Shown: positions 1 to 25,700 of the stretch, piece after piece
How the letters are laid out: every line of letters begins with the position of its first letter
Numbering within the stretch: position 1 is the first letter of the stretch
From: Sebastes aleutianus
Lineage: Eukaryota; Chordata; Actinopteri; Perciformes; Sebastidae
Direction of reading: 5' to 3'
Length of the DNA: 64,000 bases
Assembly (NCBI GenBank): GCA_916700875.1
Contig: CAKAKS010000013.1
Coordinates: forward strand, 9,326,617-9,390,616
Notes under the pieces: model-generated
What the model was told of the DNA's origin: nothing
What the model saw: only the letters and a program-made list of their open reading frames with translations
Database searches by the model: none
Program-made: the position numbers and the translations under genes

Positions 1-1
1 C

Positions 2-579
2 ACCAACCAGACATCAACAACCTCCATTCCTGCAACTACTACACCCCAAACTAACACCACCAACCAGACATCAACAACCTTTATTCCTGCAACTACTACA
101 CCCCAAACTAACACCACCAACCAGACATCAACAACCTCCATTCCTGCAACTACTACACCCCAAACTAACACCACCAACCAGACATCAACAACTTCTATTC
201 CTTCAACTACTACACCCCAAACTAACACCACCAACCAGACATCAACAACCTCCATTCCTGCAACTACTACACCCCAAACTAACACCACCAACCAGACATC
301 AAAAACCTTTATTCCTTCAACTACTACACCCCAAACTAACACCACCAACCAGACATCAAAAACCTTTATTCCTGCAACTACTACACCCCAAACTAACACC
401 ACCAACCAGACATCAAAAACCTTTATTCCTGCAACTACTACACCCCAAACTAACACCACCAACCAGACAACCAGACATTAACAACCTCCATTCCTGCAAC
501 TTCCAAACCCCAAATTAACACCACCAACCAGACATCAACAACCTCCATTCCTGCAACTACTACACCCCAAACTAAAACA
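2..579 (+). repeat. 57-bp coding minisatellite, about ten copies
   Basis: Head-to-tail units of 57 bp (19 codons) vary by single bases, for example TCCATT or TTTATT and CCTGCA or CCTTCA at fixed positions. The period is a multiple of three, and most copies stay open in the coding frame. One copy near 465-480 has an 8-bp duplication, and the next has several substitutions. The length is close to ten units plus those 8 bases. Confidence 0.9.
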
Positions 580-687
580 AAAGCTCAGCACCTCAAAACC
601 TCCACTAATATCCACCTGTCTTCTTCTGCTCCTTCTTCAACCTCTTACTTATTATGTTCATACATATTTTGTATATTGTTGTGCTGA
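2..687 (+). CDS. 3' end of a mucin-like, probably GPI-anchored protein, frame broken by an 8-bp insertion
   Basis: No start is visible, so the gene enters from the left edge. Codons read from base 2 give tandem 19-residue units with consensus TTNQTSTTSIPATTTPQTN. These are rich in Thr, Ser and Pro and contain N-glycosylation sequons (NTT, NQT), which fits a heavily glycosylated extracellular stalk. This frame stops at TAA 479-481, where the 8-bp string AACCAGAC is duplicated. After the duplication the same unit resumes in the next frame and runs to a unique tail with a Ser-rich stretch, a hydrophobic end (YLLCSYIFCILLC) and TGA at 685-687. That tail resembles a GPI-attachment signal or a short membrane anchor. 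The insertion could be a real inactivating allele or a sequencing or assembly error in the array. I do not recognise the gene, and its 5' end and signal peptide are not here. Confidence 0.5.
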
Positions 688-869
688 TACCTGATTAACA
701 GCTTGGCAAGTACAATCATATTTGACGATGACAATGTCCAGTGCCCGTATAAGAAGGGCTAGATGTATTTCCCATCACGTAACAGTCCTCACAAGTGGCC
801 CTTAATGAAAACGTAATCTTGGGAGCGCTTTATTAGCTGAGTGGTTTCACTGCATGCCATATAACCGAC

Positions 870-1262
870 ACATCCCAGGTTTCCTTATATTAGAAAAAAT
901 ATAGCCAACAGAGAGAGACAAATAATTTTTTGATCCTGTTTGAATTGCGATATGAATCAGAGATATGAGGTTTAAAAGATATTTTGCAGGTCAAGAACTT
1001 CTCAGTTTGTTGTAAACCACAGGCAGCGTAGCTTCAGAGAGAGAGACGTCACACTTTTGGGTGTGTCGTCTTTCTAATTACGTATTTTCACAATCTGATA
1101 CTTCAGCAGTTTTACAACAAACTGAGACTTTCTTGACTTGCAAAATTATCTTTTAAATTGACAAACATCATATGTGTGATTCATGGACTCAAACAAAAGA
1201 AAAAAATATTAGTCTCTCTCTTCTGACTACCAATCATATTTTTTCTGTTATAAGGTCCCATG
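870..1262. mobile_element. MITE-like imperfect palindrome
   Basis: Two arms of about 150 bp, roughly 870-1025 and 1095-1262, are inverted copies of each other. Examples are TTTAAAAGATATTTTGCAGG at 971 against the reverse complement of the segment ending at 1158, and the GAGAGAGAC block at 911 against the CTCTCTC block at 1213. The loop of about 70 bp contains short GAGA runs. The long-hairpin shape without an ORF fits a non-autonomous DNA transposon. A second small inverted repeat (TCGCCTTT / AAAGGCGA) lies just outside, at 1288-1317. Confidence 0.65.
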
Positions 1263-2400
1263 GTGGTCCACCGGAAGGGGCGTGACTTCGCCTTTTCTAC
1301 ACTGTCACTAAAGGCGAAAATGCCCCAAAAACTTCTGTAATCTTGATGACAATGTTTAACCTTAACCAACTTGTTTGACCATATGTAGTTTAATTTTGTG
1401 GTTGTCACATGTTGAAAATGCGTTAAAATGTATTTAAAAATCTTGGTTGTTAAAACTCCAAAATGATGTAATTGAATGTAATATTTTGAAGATTTGTAAT
1501 CCTGATTTTTTTTTTTAAATAAAATTGCTTTGCAGCTAATATATATAAAAATCAATCAAATCATGTTTGTTGATTGTCAATTTTATTTACATAGCCAAAA
1601 ATCACAAATGTGTCTCAAATGGCTGTAAAATCTGTACAGCAAACACCCAATGAAAATAAAATCTGTATTCAGTACCATACAGAATTGTTCTTTGATTACT
1701 AGCTTTTTATTTGTGCAATTTAATTTCCCATTTTCATGGATTGTACTTTGGATTGAAAGTGTGATATTGCATTGCTTCATATGGAGATTGAGAATGTATT
1801 TGAACAATATGAATTAAATAAAAAAGCCTGTGTATAACCACTGACTTTAAATATAATTTTTTTTTAAATCACCACTACCAAGGCACATTGTTTATCAATG
1901 CTTATAATTATTCTTTTATATTTTGTTATTTGTCTTTATATTTCCACATTTATTTATAATTTTTTTCATTTGCTAATTTATTATTTTATTTATTCCTCTT
2001 TATATTTCCAAATTAATTTTCTTATTCTTACAGATTTATTCTTTTCTATGACACTCCCATGACTCCATATAATTATTGTGCATATGACTTTTTAATTTTT
2101 TAATTTATTTGTCTTTATATTTCTAAATTTTTTATTTATTTATTTATTCTTTTATTTATATTTATATTTTCACATTTTCCATTTATTCTTTTATTTATTT
2201 ATATTTATATTTCCACATAAATATTCTTAATTTTACAGATTTTTTTTTTTTTTTATGACGCTCCTCTGACTCCATATTATTGTTGTGCATATGACAAATA
2301 AAGACTTTTAAAGAAATTTATAATAATACTAAAAAACACAGTTGTGTATTCAATCAAAACTATAGTAAGAAAATTAGACTAGATAATCCGGCTTTCTGGA
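1263..2400. repeat. Intergenic AT-rich sequence with dispersed-repeat fragments
   Basis: No gene is visible. At 1575-1650 a segment (ATTTTATTTACATAGCC, then AAAATCACAAATGTG and CTGTACAG) resembles a common teleost interspersed-repeat end. From 1860 to 2300 lie AAAT-rich runs containing two copies of the MITE terminus described at 9880-10590: ATGACACTCCCATGACTCCA near 2048 and ATGACGCTCCTCTGACTCCA near 2256. These look like decayed copies of that family. Confidence 0.5.
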
Positions 2401-2520
2401 GTTGTAAAATGAAACACTTTACTTTCATTATCTACATCAGCACTAATAACCAAGTAAAACAGATATATATTTATTTATATATTAACATTAATAGTGTCGT
2501 CTTAGCTGGGAACTGGTTCT

Positions 2521-2523
2521 GTG

Positions 2524-2565
<42 letters not shown>

Positions 2566-2578
2566 TGTGTGTGTGTGG
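2521..2578 (+). repeat. (GT)n microsatellite
   Basis: A nearly pure GT dinucleotide run with a few CG and AT interruptions, about 300 bp upstream of the coro2a start codon. Confidence 0.95.
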
Positions 2579-2883
2579 TAGTATCGGATGTAGAGGGGTG
2601 TTTGTGCGTGTGCAGTCGTGCATAAACAGCTCTGTTAATGTGGAAGAGGAGGCGAGACGTCATGGATCAAACACACACTGCAGTCAGAAGTCAGCGGTTG
2701 TACTTTTACTACCAGCCAGCTGATTGAGCAGTACTGCTTGTAGAAGCAGTGTAGAAGTATCTCAGTTCTAACAGTAGTAGTTGTTGTTGTTGTGGCTGTC
2801 ATAATTAACAGTCCTAATAATAATAACAACAACAGTATTATTAACAGTAACAGCAGCAGTTTGTTTGCAGGAGCAGAACTCAG

Positions 2884-10825
<7,942 letters not shown>

Positions 10826-10897
10826 TTCAACCAATCAGCTCTCACGCTGCCGTTTTCACACTGGACCAATCAAACTGCTCAAAACCTCCAACAGTAA

Positions 10898-10903
10898 ATT
10901 AAA
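10898..10903 (+). terminator. Possible coro2a polyadenylation signal (ATTAAA)
   Basis: ATTAAA lies 73 bases after the coro2a stop codon. It is the commonest variant of AATAAA. A longer 3' UTR cannot be excluded. Confidence 0.4.
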
Positions 10904-11146
10904 CACATCTGACATCTCTGACGTATTTATGGTGTTTGTGTTGCCACTTGTAGCTGGTCAACATCTGGTCAACAGCTGGATGTCAACAGAGGAGTCGCCC
11001 CCTGCTGGCTGTTAGACAGAATGCAGAAGTTTGAGGCACTTTGAGTTCAGCAATGAGCTTAATGTGAATATACTGAGACACAAAAGGCCAGAGAGGAGAC
11101 AAAAGGCCAGAGAGGAGACGAGACGCCAGGAGCAAAATGTTAAGAT

Positions 11147-11152
11147 TTTATT
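11147..11152 (-). terminator. Likely anp32b polyadenylation signal
   Basis: AATAAA on the minus strand, followed within 30-60 bases by a T-rich and GT-rich stretch on the plus strand. It would give anp32b a 3' UTR of about 1.8 kb, ending roughly 250 bases from the possible coro2a signal, so the two genes are tail to tail. Confidence 0.45.
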
Positions 11153-11388
11153 TACAAAGTCCTTTTTGTGTGTTTTTTTTTGTTTGTTTTTCCTTTAACT
11201 TACAGAAAGTAAAAAAAAAAAGAAAACACAACGTCAACTAGTCAGTGTAAGTGTGAAGGATCAACTGGATCTCTCTACTGAGCAGGAAGAGACATGAAAG
11301 GAGAGGCAGAGAGAGAGAGAGAGAGAGAGAGAGGTAAGGAGGGAGAGAGAGAGAGAGAGAGAGAGAGGTAAGGAGGGAGAGAGAGATG

Positions 11389-11435
<47 letters not shown>

Positions 11436-12972
11436 TGTCCCCAGACAACCATACAAAATTAAACAAAAACAATTTCTCTGAAAAAATATTTCTTTTAAAA
11501 AGCTCTGTTGGCAAAAAAGAGAAAACACAGTTTGCCCTGAGCGCGCTCGGCCTCGGGGGGGAGGAGGGGAGGAAAGGGAGAGGGCGGGGGGGCGGTGGAG
11601 GTTTCACTACGTTTGACTGTCTGTTGATGACATCACAGAGTCTGTGATGACATCATAGCTGCTGGTTCAGTCCCAGAGGGAAGATGGTAAACAAAGGAGG
11701 GAGAATTTGGTTTTTATCTTTAGCATCCCAAAAGCGCCGTTACGTCCCGCGAGCCCTCGTCCCGTCTCCGTTCCACAGACACAACTTTGTCTTCATGTGT
11801 TCACGAAGAACACATTGAGAATTAATTAACCGAATATTACCAAAACAAGTTGAGTTTGAGTGTTTGTGTGGCTCCGTGTGATCGAGATATTCACGATCTA
11901 AAAAACAATAAGTAAAGAAAAAGTATGTTTTGATCAGTGAGTAACTCAAACCTCTAAAAAGCTATTATCAAATGTTTTCCCGCCTTTTCTTTTTGAGCTT
12001 CTTTACATGGCTGGCGATGCGTTTACTTCTCGTTAACGGAGTAGGAATTTGGAGATTCATTTGTCACAAAGTTCCCCAACGTGACACCTGATGACTTTAT
12101 GTCCTGCGACTTATTAAAAATAACTTTACAACGCACTTCACGACCACCAAAGGCCTCTTTTCCTACATATTCTCTGACACCAAAAACAATAACCAACTGA
12201 GTTTAACTGGCTTATGTGAAATAAATCTTTTTTTAATCACATACATTTCTGAAAAAACTGTCCAATGCCCCTCTGGATTTTCTCTGGATTTTCTAATAGG
12301 TTCATTAATCGATCCGACAGAATGTTTCTGGGTAATTAACGCGGTAATGAAGTAATCATTCCAGCTATTTTCCAAACAAAAATGCCAAAAACACTCTCTG
12401 GTTCCAGCTCGTTAAATGTGAGGATCTCTGCTGTTCTTTGTTATATCTGATAGTTAACTGATTAACTTTGGGTTCGGGGCTGAAAAACAAAAAATTTGAA
12501 GACTTCAATTGAAATTCTAGCGGACATTTTTCACATTTTATGACATTTTATAGACAAAAAGAGACGATAACCGTCCAATCACTCCATGACAAAAATGTGC
12601 CGTAAACACACTGATGCCAGAAAGTAATCAACGTTATTCATCGGTGCTGTTGAGGAATATCTTGGTGATAATACGGATTTTAAAAAGCCTGAACTTCGTG
12701 GAATCGTGACAAACTTTTGCAAAAGAAGAAAAAAAAGAAGCGTGAGAATATTTTTGATAAATTAACGGTTGCCGTTGACGACGGGTGTTTGGGCCTTGCA
12801 GGAGGAGACGAGGGCTCAGTGGGAGGTTTCAGAAATGGAACGCAGCCCCAGGAGTTGACGATGGAGTGGAGGGGGAGGGGGAGGAGGGGCGAGCGTTGGT
12901 GGGGAGAGGAGGGTGGGGGGGGCACCGGGCGAGAGGAGAGGTCAGAGGGGTTTGCGGGGTCTTTGTGGGTCC
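11153..12972 (-). other. anp32b: Probable anp32b 3' UTR
   Basis: Gene-free on both strands. It holds a (GA)n tract at about 11308-11428, a G-rich stretch at 11550-11605, a palindrome at 11631-11649, AT-rich unique sequence and a purine-rich block at 12860-12950. Assignment as 3' UTR rests on position between the anp32b stop and a plausible poly(A) signal. Confidence 0.45.
11631..11649. repeat. Near-perfect palindrome in the putative anp32b 3' UTR
   Basis: CATCACAGA-G-TCTGTGATG, nine base pairs with a one-base centre, set within repeated TGATGACATCA strings. TGACATCA resembles a CRE/AP-1 half-palindrome. In RNA the loop would be too tight to close fully. Confidence 0.5.
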
Positions 12973-18943
<5,971 letters not shown>

Positions 18944-19224
18944 GTTCCTCTGGTTCTGGCCTGAGTTCGGGTCTTTTCTTTTTAGCGATGCTGAAATTAA
19001 CTTTGTGTTTCTCCTCCTCGGATCCTTCTTCTCCTCTCTTCAGTATCAACACGCGGAACCAACGTCAAGCTAGGGAGAGTATAACCGGAGCACATCTGGG
19101 GGAGGACTTCAAAATAAAATTGTCACGATGTCAACGGAAGCAAAAATTAGGCATTTTTACACTATTTCCCATTCAAATCTACATTCCAGGGTTCAACATT
19201 GTTTTTCGGGCAAGTGGGTCAGAA

Positions 19225-20265
19225 ATCTACTTTATTCCCGTAATATAACGACTTTTTTCTCGTAAAGTTATGAATTTTTTCTCGTAAAGTTACGACTTTT
19301 TTCTCGTAAAGTTGCGACTTTTTTTCTCATAAAGTTCTGACTTTATTCTCACAATATTATGACTTTTTTTCTCGTAAAGTTACGACTTTATTCTCGTATT
19401 ATTACGACTTTTTTCTTGTAAAGTTTTGACTTTATTCTCGGAATATTACAACTTTTTTTCACGTAAAGTTCTGACTTTATTCCCGTAATATAACAACTTT
19501 TTTCTCGTAAAGTTACGACTTTTTTTCTCGTAAAGTTACGACTTTTTTCTCGTAAAGTTATGAATTTTTTCTCGTAAAGTTAAGACTTTTTTTCTCGTAA
19601 TATTACGACTTTTTTCTCGTAAAGTTGCGACTTTTTTTCTCATAAAGTTATGACTTTATTCTCATAATATTATGACTTTTTTTCTCGTAAAGTTACGACT
19701 TTTTTCTCGTAAAGTTATGACTTTTTTCTCGTAAAGTTAAGACTTTTTTTCTCATAAAGTTATGACTTTATTCTCATAATATTACGACTTTTTTTCTCGT
19801 AAAGTTACGACTTCATTCTCGTAATATTACAACTTTTGTTCTCGTAAAGTTATGACTTTATTCTCATAATATTACGACTTTTTTTCTCATAAAGTTATGA
19901 CTTTATTCTCATAATATTACGACTTTTTTTCTCGTAAAGTTACGACTTTATTCTCGTAATATTACGACTTTTCTTTCTCTTAAAGTTATGACTTTATTCT
20001 CGTAATATTACGCCTTTTTTTTCTCATGGTATTATGACTTCTGTAAATCTCAGATGTTTTTTCCCTCAATGTGGCCCTAATACTCCGTAGTACATTGTCT
20101 CTTTGGCCCTCACTGCATTAGACTTATATACTATATACTTTGACTATAAGCTGTGTTACCTTCATCACAATGATCACATGTTTTGCGGCTCCAGACAGAT
20201 TTATTTATTTATTTTTTGGGCAAAAATGGCTCTTTTGATAGTAAAGGTTGCTGAGCCCTGCTCTA
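19225..20265 (-). mobile_element. hAT-like element with an 800-bp internal minisatellite
   Basis: From 19225 to about 20035 runs a tandem of TTCTCGTAAAGTTACGACTT-type units alternating with TTCTCGTAATATTACGAC units. It is followed by a unique tail (TGTGGCCCTAATACTCCGTA, ACATTGTCTCTTTGGCCCTC) ending near GGTTGCTGAGCCCTGCTC. The reverse complement of this tail, in the same order, occurs at 46290-46505 next to the same minisatellite, so array and tail belong to one element. Its end, CAGGGGTCAGAAACC at 46293, resembles hAT termini. Confidence 0.75.
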
Positions 20266-22079
20266 TATAGTCAAATAATGCTGTTGAACATATATGGGGG
20301 TGTTTCATTAAATACTTTTATTTTGAAGGCAAACTATTGTGTTTCCGGTGGTGCTCTATCTTTCCTGTTGAACTTGACGCAGAGAGTGAAACGTTCCCGT
20401 GTCGTGTGTGAAAAGTGGGTCAAGCCGTTTGCTGCTTTTAAATGCCCTCGAAAATATCATAATTCAACTTTAACGACCCTAACAAAATGAATAAAACAAA
20501 TTTGAATTTCACAGAATACATTATGTTTCATTAAAACAGTAAGTCTATCACAAATATGTTCTAAAAGCTTATATTTTAACACATTTTTAATGCAAATTCC
20601 TCTTCTTCACTCTTTATTTTTACATATAAACATCAAGAAACAATAAAGATAAAATACATGCATCATTGGGTCAATTTTTATATCAAATCTGACCTAAATA
20701 AGACTTGATTTATATGAAAAGTCATATTTTGCAGCTGGGGAGCTATAAAGTTCGAGTTTTCATGCAGCACCTGAAGGCATCAGATGTAGATTTGTAAAAG
20801 GAGGGAAACTGCAGCCGGAAGTGAAGTCTCCACAGCGCCTCTGGTGGCCATTTTGGCTCATTACACACAAAAACACTTCATGGATTCAATAAAATCTAAC
20901 TACCATTTCTACTGCAGAGAAATGTGGGTAGTATTTAAAGCTAATTAATTTATAATCACTTCATCAAAATGAATGCATTCAAATTAACTTATTTATTTAG
21001 TTTTAATTTTAATTAATTAATTACTTAATTACTTAATTAATTAATTAATTAATTAATTAATTCAATGTATTTAGTTTTTTGGCTCATTACACACAAAAAC
21101 ACTTCATGGTTCAATAAAATCTATCTACCATTTCTACTGTAGAGACCCACAGCTACTGACACTGAGTGGGTAGTATTTAAAGCTAATTAATTTATAATTA
21201 TTTCATCATAATTAATACATTCAAATTAACTTATTTATTTAATAAGTTAATTTTAATTAATTAATTACTTAATAAGTAATATTAGTATTAATACCACAGT
21301 ATAAAAATTAGCCTCTATGTTACTGCCAGTAGCCTCGATGTTTCTAGATAACACAACCTTGTAGATAAAATAAACAATCTTTAGAAATAAAGCAACACTT
21401 CTCATAAAAAAAGAACATTATTTTTTGATATTAAAGGCCCAAATAAAATGTCATCTATCTATGTGTGAAGAACAGATTAGAAGAGCCTTGCCGTCTGCAG
21501 AGTTTGTCATAGTGTTAATTCTTTATTGTCATTACATTGTAGATCATCTTCACGACAAGCAGTTATACATACAGTGGTCTTAGATTATATCATCGTCCAG
21601 TACGAGGAGAGCAACAGTTAGAGTTAGTATCACAGCGAAGTTTTTCCATTGACCACGCACCCCCCCACACACCCAATAAATCCCTCCATCCTCCACATCA
21701 TACACCAATGTATTGACAATCGTTAAATACAAGTGCCGAACCAATAAATAGGACGCAGGAATAAATAAATAAATAAATAAATACATATAATACATAAATA
21801 AATAGCAACAAGGTGTATATCACATACACACATGTAGCTCACCAGAAGACACCAGGTCATAGGCATAGGGGCTATTTTATACAGCCACAAGGCATTAGAA
21901 GTATAATGGAACGGAGCCACCGGCCAGACCGAGGCCACATTATCGTAGTGCAGACGATAGTTGGTTTCTTTAAAGCAAAGCAGCCCCGAGAGGAAAAGTA
22001 GTAATCTCATTGGTTCTGTTCAAATTTAGTGGGTGGGGCCTAAAAAACCCAGATTTGGCTAAACTGGTAAATTAACTAA
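20266..22079. other. Gene-free intergenic region
   Basis: Contains two related blocks, 20870-21000 and 21078-21245, sharing GGCTCATTACACACAAAAAC and GTAGTATTTAAAGCTAATTA, each followed by (TTAA)n. The second is a direct duplicate of the first. A (AAAT)n run is at 21760-21790. Nothing coding is recognised. Confidence 0.5.
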
Positions 22080-22735
22080 CTGATATTTCAGAGCCATGGT
22101 CGGGGCCATAGATTCTAATTTATTGATATTTCAGAGCCATGGTCGGGCCATAGATTCTAACTTATTGATATTTCAGAGCCATGGTCGGGGCCATAGATTC
22201 TAACTAACTGATATTTCAGAGCCATGGTCGGGGCCATAGATTCTAACTTACTGATATTTCAGAGCCATGGTCGGGGCCATAGACTCATAGCCATGGTCGA
22301 GGCCATAGATTCTAACTTACTGATATGTAAGAGCCATGTTTGGGGCCATAGATTCTAACTTACTGATATTTCAGAGCCGTGGTTGGGGCCATAGATTCTA
22401 ACTTATTGATATTTTAGAGCCATGGTCGGGACCATAGATTCAGAGCCATGGTTGGGGCCATAGATTCTAACTTACTGATATTTCAGAGCCATGGTCGGGG
22501 CCATATATTCTAACTTACTGATATTTCAGAGCCATGGTCGGGGCCATAGATTCTAACTTATTGATATTTCAGAGCCATGGTTGGGGCCATAGATTCAGAG
22601 CCATGGTGGGGCCGTAGATTCTAACTTACTGATATTTCAGAGCCATGGTTGGGGCCATAGATTCAGAGCCATGGTGGGGCCGTAGATTCTAACCTACTGA
22701 TATTTCAGAGCCGTGGTCGGGGCCATAAATCGGCA
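22080..22735. repeat. 43-bp minisatellite, about 15 units
   Basis: The unit includes TAACTTACTGATATTTCAGA and then GCCATGGTCGGGGCCATAGA. Some units are shortened to the second half only (for example near 22280, 22440, 22590, 22665), which gives a two-part structure. Each unit holds a partial palindrome, GGCC...GGCC around CCATGG. Confidence 0.9.
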
Positions 22736-25700
22736 CCTGAATATAAAGTCAGCCAGATAATCTGAAGTTTAGCCGAAGCAATGAGACTACTTCTGCTTCC
22801 AGAGCTGCTACACCTCCGAGGACAGACTGAAGCTTCAGTCTGCAGGTTTGGTTTGGATTGCTCTGCTCGATCTGACAATCGAGAGTGATACTGAAGTTAA
22901 ACTGAGGCAGGTAACGTGGCCGAGGTCCGACTCTCGTTAAGGTGAAAAGGGAAAATGGAGCGTAACACTGTACAAGTCCCTCATTGAGGTTAGAATACAC
23001 GTCGCCATGGAGGGCAAATCAGCACAAAAATACAAATAAAAGAAAAAAAAAGAGCAACAAAACAATTCTGACAAGGTGCAAAATAAAAACAGAAAATTCA
23101 AAAAAGTCTTAAAGCACTTTGTAATTTGGAGAGGAGCGCTATACAAATATAGCACGAGCAAGTCAAAAGATAAAAAAATAAATACAGTAACTGAACAATA
23201 GAAAATGGAGAGTATCAGTTAGACTCCAGCAGGACAAATATCTCCCCGTCGTTATTTGGAAAAACCATCTCAAACAGCCGTAAAGACGTAAAGCGGTTCA
23301 GTTTGCATGCAGCTCACAGACTTTCCACAGGCGGAATCAAGAAAATCAGGTTTCACACTCAGGACAAACAGACAGAACAAAGACATCAAAAGAAAACACT
23401 GAACACAGTTGTGCTCCAAAAACCCGTCTTTTACAACAACCTGTAACAGTTACAGAACAGCAGGAATGTGGCAGAAAGATAGTCAATTATGATTATTGTT
23501 GCTTTCATGTACTGTGTGTGCTTTGGCAATGGAAGAGATGTCACAGCTCTTTAGATCCACAGTTCTCCTTCAGAGCCACCTCTTCCTTTTATTGAAGTCT
23601 TATTGTTTAGATCATCATTTATTGCCTTGGTATTCAATGTTTATTGACTGAAGGTAGATTATATTGAATCTCTGTCATTGTTATTACTATTTGTATCTAA
23701 AACACCATTATAGCTTTCAAGAGGAACTCTTAAACTTTGCCATCCTCCGGCCAAACATTTTATAAAATATTTTTTTTTTCTCTGCTGCAAACCTGGTAAA
23801 TTATCACTGTTGTCAACTAACTTGTCAAGAACCGGCACGATGCGACCCAGCTTATGGCTATTGGATAATGGACTGTCTCGACAAAACAGCTACAGCGGCG
23901 TCCCTACACTTTGACATCACTACAGGTTTGGATTGCAAAAAAATTTAAGTATGTGTACATTTTTAAAAACACCAAAAGGTACTGTATAAATCCAGAGAAT
24001 ACTTTGATACCTCATATGTTAAAAATGACTTGAAACAAGCTACTTAAGGTCTATTTTCAGACCGGTAGATTTAGGTTCAGGGACAAAATGACATCTTGAA
24101 TATAAAGGGAATGTGGAAAAAGACATGTTTGACTTCTTATCTAAAAAGAGTCATCATCGCCCTTCGTAAGTAAACATTAGATTTGTTACATTTTGGTTGA
24201 AACTAAGAGTTTGGTCCAGTGCATGCCTGTGATGGCTATTATTGTGATATATTACAATGATTATTAAGGAAAAGGCAGAAAATGTGACAAAAAGAATGAC
24301 AAGTACAAATGTTTTACATGTAAGATGATGTATCCCAAATTAATTCTGAAAACTTTTCTCTGTGTTTTAACAGAATATGTTACATTCAGGCACTAAATAC
24401 TTTTACTTTTAAGTATTCTGCTCAACACTGCGAGATTGTGAAGCGAAAGGCTAGCCAGTTAGCCACATCTGGAATGTAATAAATAATGCCTGGATAGAAA
24501 AAAAACAAGTTTTCTTTTTAATTTAACAAAACAGTCTATGCGTTAAATATCCATTATAATATCCATTTAATGTCAGTTTTAATTTGAAAAATGTTAGCAT
24601 GGTAAATGAGAATCAAGGTGACTGACGTTAGCTTCCTGTGTACCTCAGATCTTTGAGACTATTACGTTGTTTTATGTACAATGGAGTCGATTTAAACCCA
24701 GCACCAACAAGTCATGAATATAATAGTGAGTTGTCACATCTGTCTAATCGTATGTCGACTTGTCTTGTAGCTACAAACAGTCAACAAGTTCGGATGTTAG
24801 AAATGTTCTGCTGCTATCAAACGGAATGTACTGATGGTTTCCATCGGTTTAATCTAAAATCAGTGATAAATAGTTGAATTATTAAAGAGCCTTTAACAAT
24901 AAATATCTTCAACCTTTTTCATCAGGTCTTTGTCTGAATAGACTCTTTAATACTGCCTTATAAAGAACACGTCTGATACATACGAACAGGCAGGTAGGTA
25001 GCACTGTGGAGGAGTAACAGTTGTAGCCATTAACCAAGTCCTACTGCTTACTGTATGTGATGCATACTGCAGGGAACTAGCACAGCTAACAGTTACTGAC
25101 CTCATAGGAACTATCAGGATATGTGAAGGGTTCTGAATCCTGTGTTGATTCTTCAAAGCTTGGAGGGTTCAAGAATGTTCTGATTACACCTGAACACATG
25201 AGAACACTCCAGGATGTTTATGAGGTCCAGAAACATTCTTATACGGTTCAAAATGTCAACAAGATTCTATCATGTTTTAAAGATTCTTAAATGTAATGGG
25301 GTGTTTCAGAATGTTACCAAGATTCCGGAATCATTAAACGTTTCTGGATCATTCTGTGGGCAAGAATAGTGTCATGGTTCTAGAATGTTCCAGAATGTTG
25401 TCAGCATTCTAGAGTTCCTGTGAGTTCTGGCATGTTTAGTGGAATTAAGGGCACTGGGGGAATGATATAATGTCTTACTGTAGGATATTCACGCTGAGCA
25501 TCGTCTCCCTAAATGTAATTGAAGGTCAAGCACTTAAAACAGGAGTTTTAGAACGGCTACCACAGTTCACACAGTCCTGCATGCAAAAGCCACAAATAAG
25601 ACGAGTTAACAAGCATCTACTCCACACAGTACACACTGAACACTGTGAATGGGGAACTCAGAATAGTATACAGAGAAAAAACAAGCATCGTTTCCTCGAT

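Noticed and set aside
2409..2723. ORF with Cys/Val runs upstream of coro2a
   Set aside because: It is a (GT)n reading. The coro2a start at 2884 is better supported by the MTPSQ leader and its phase-0 donor.
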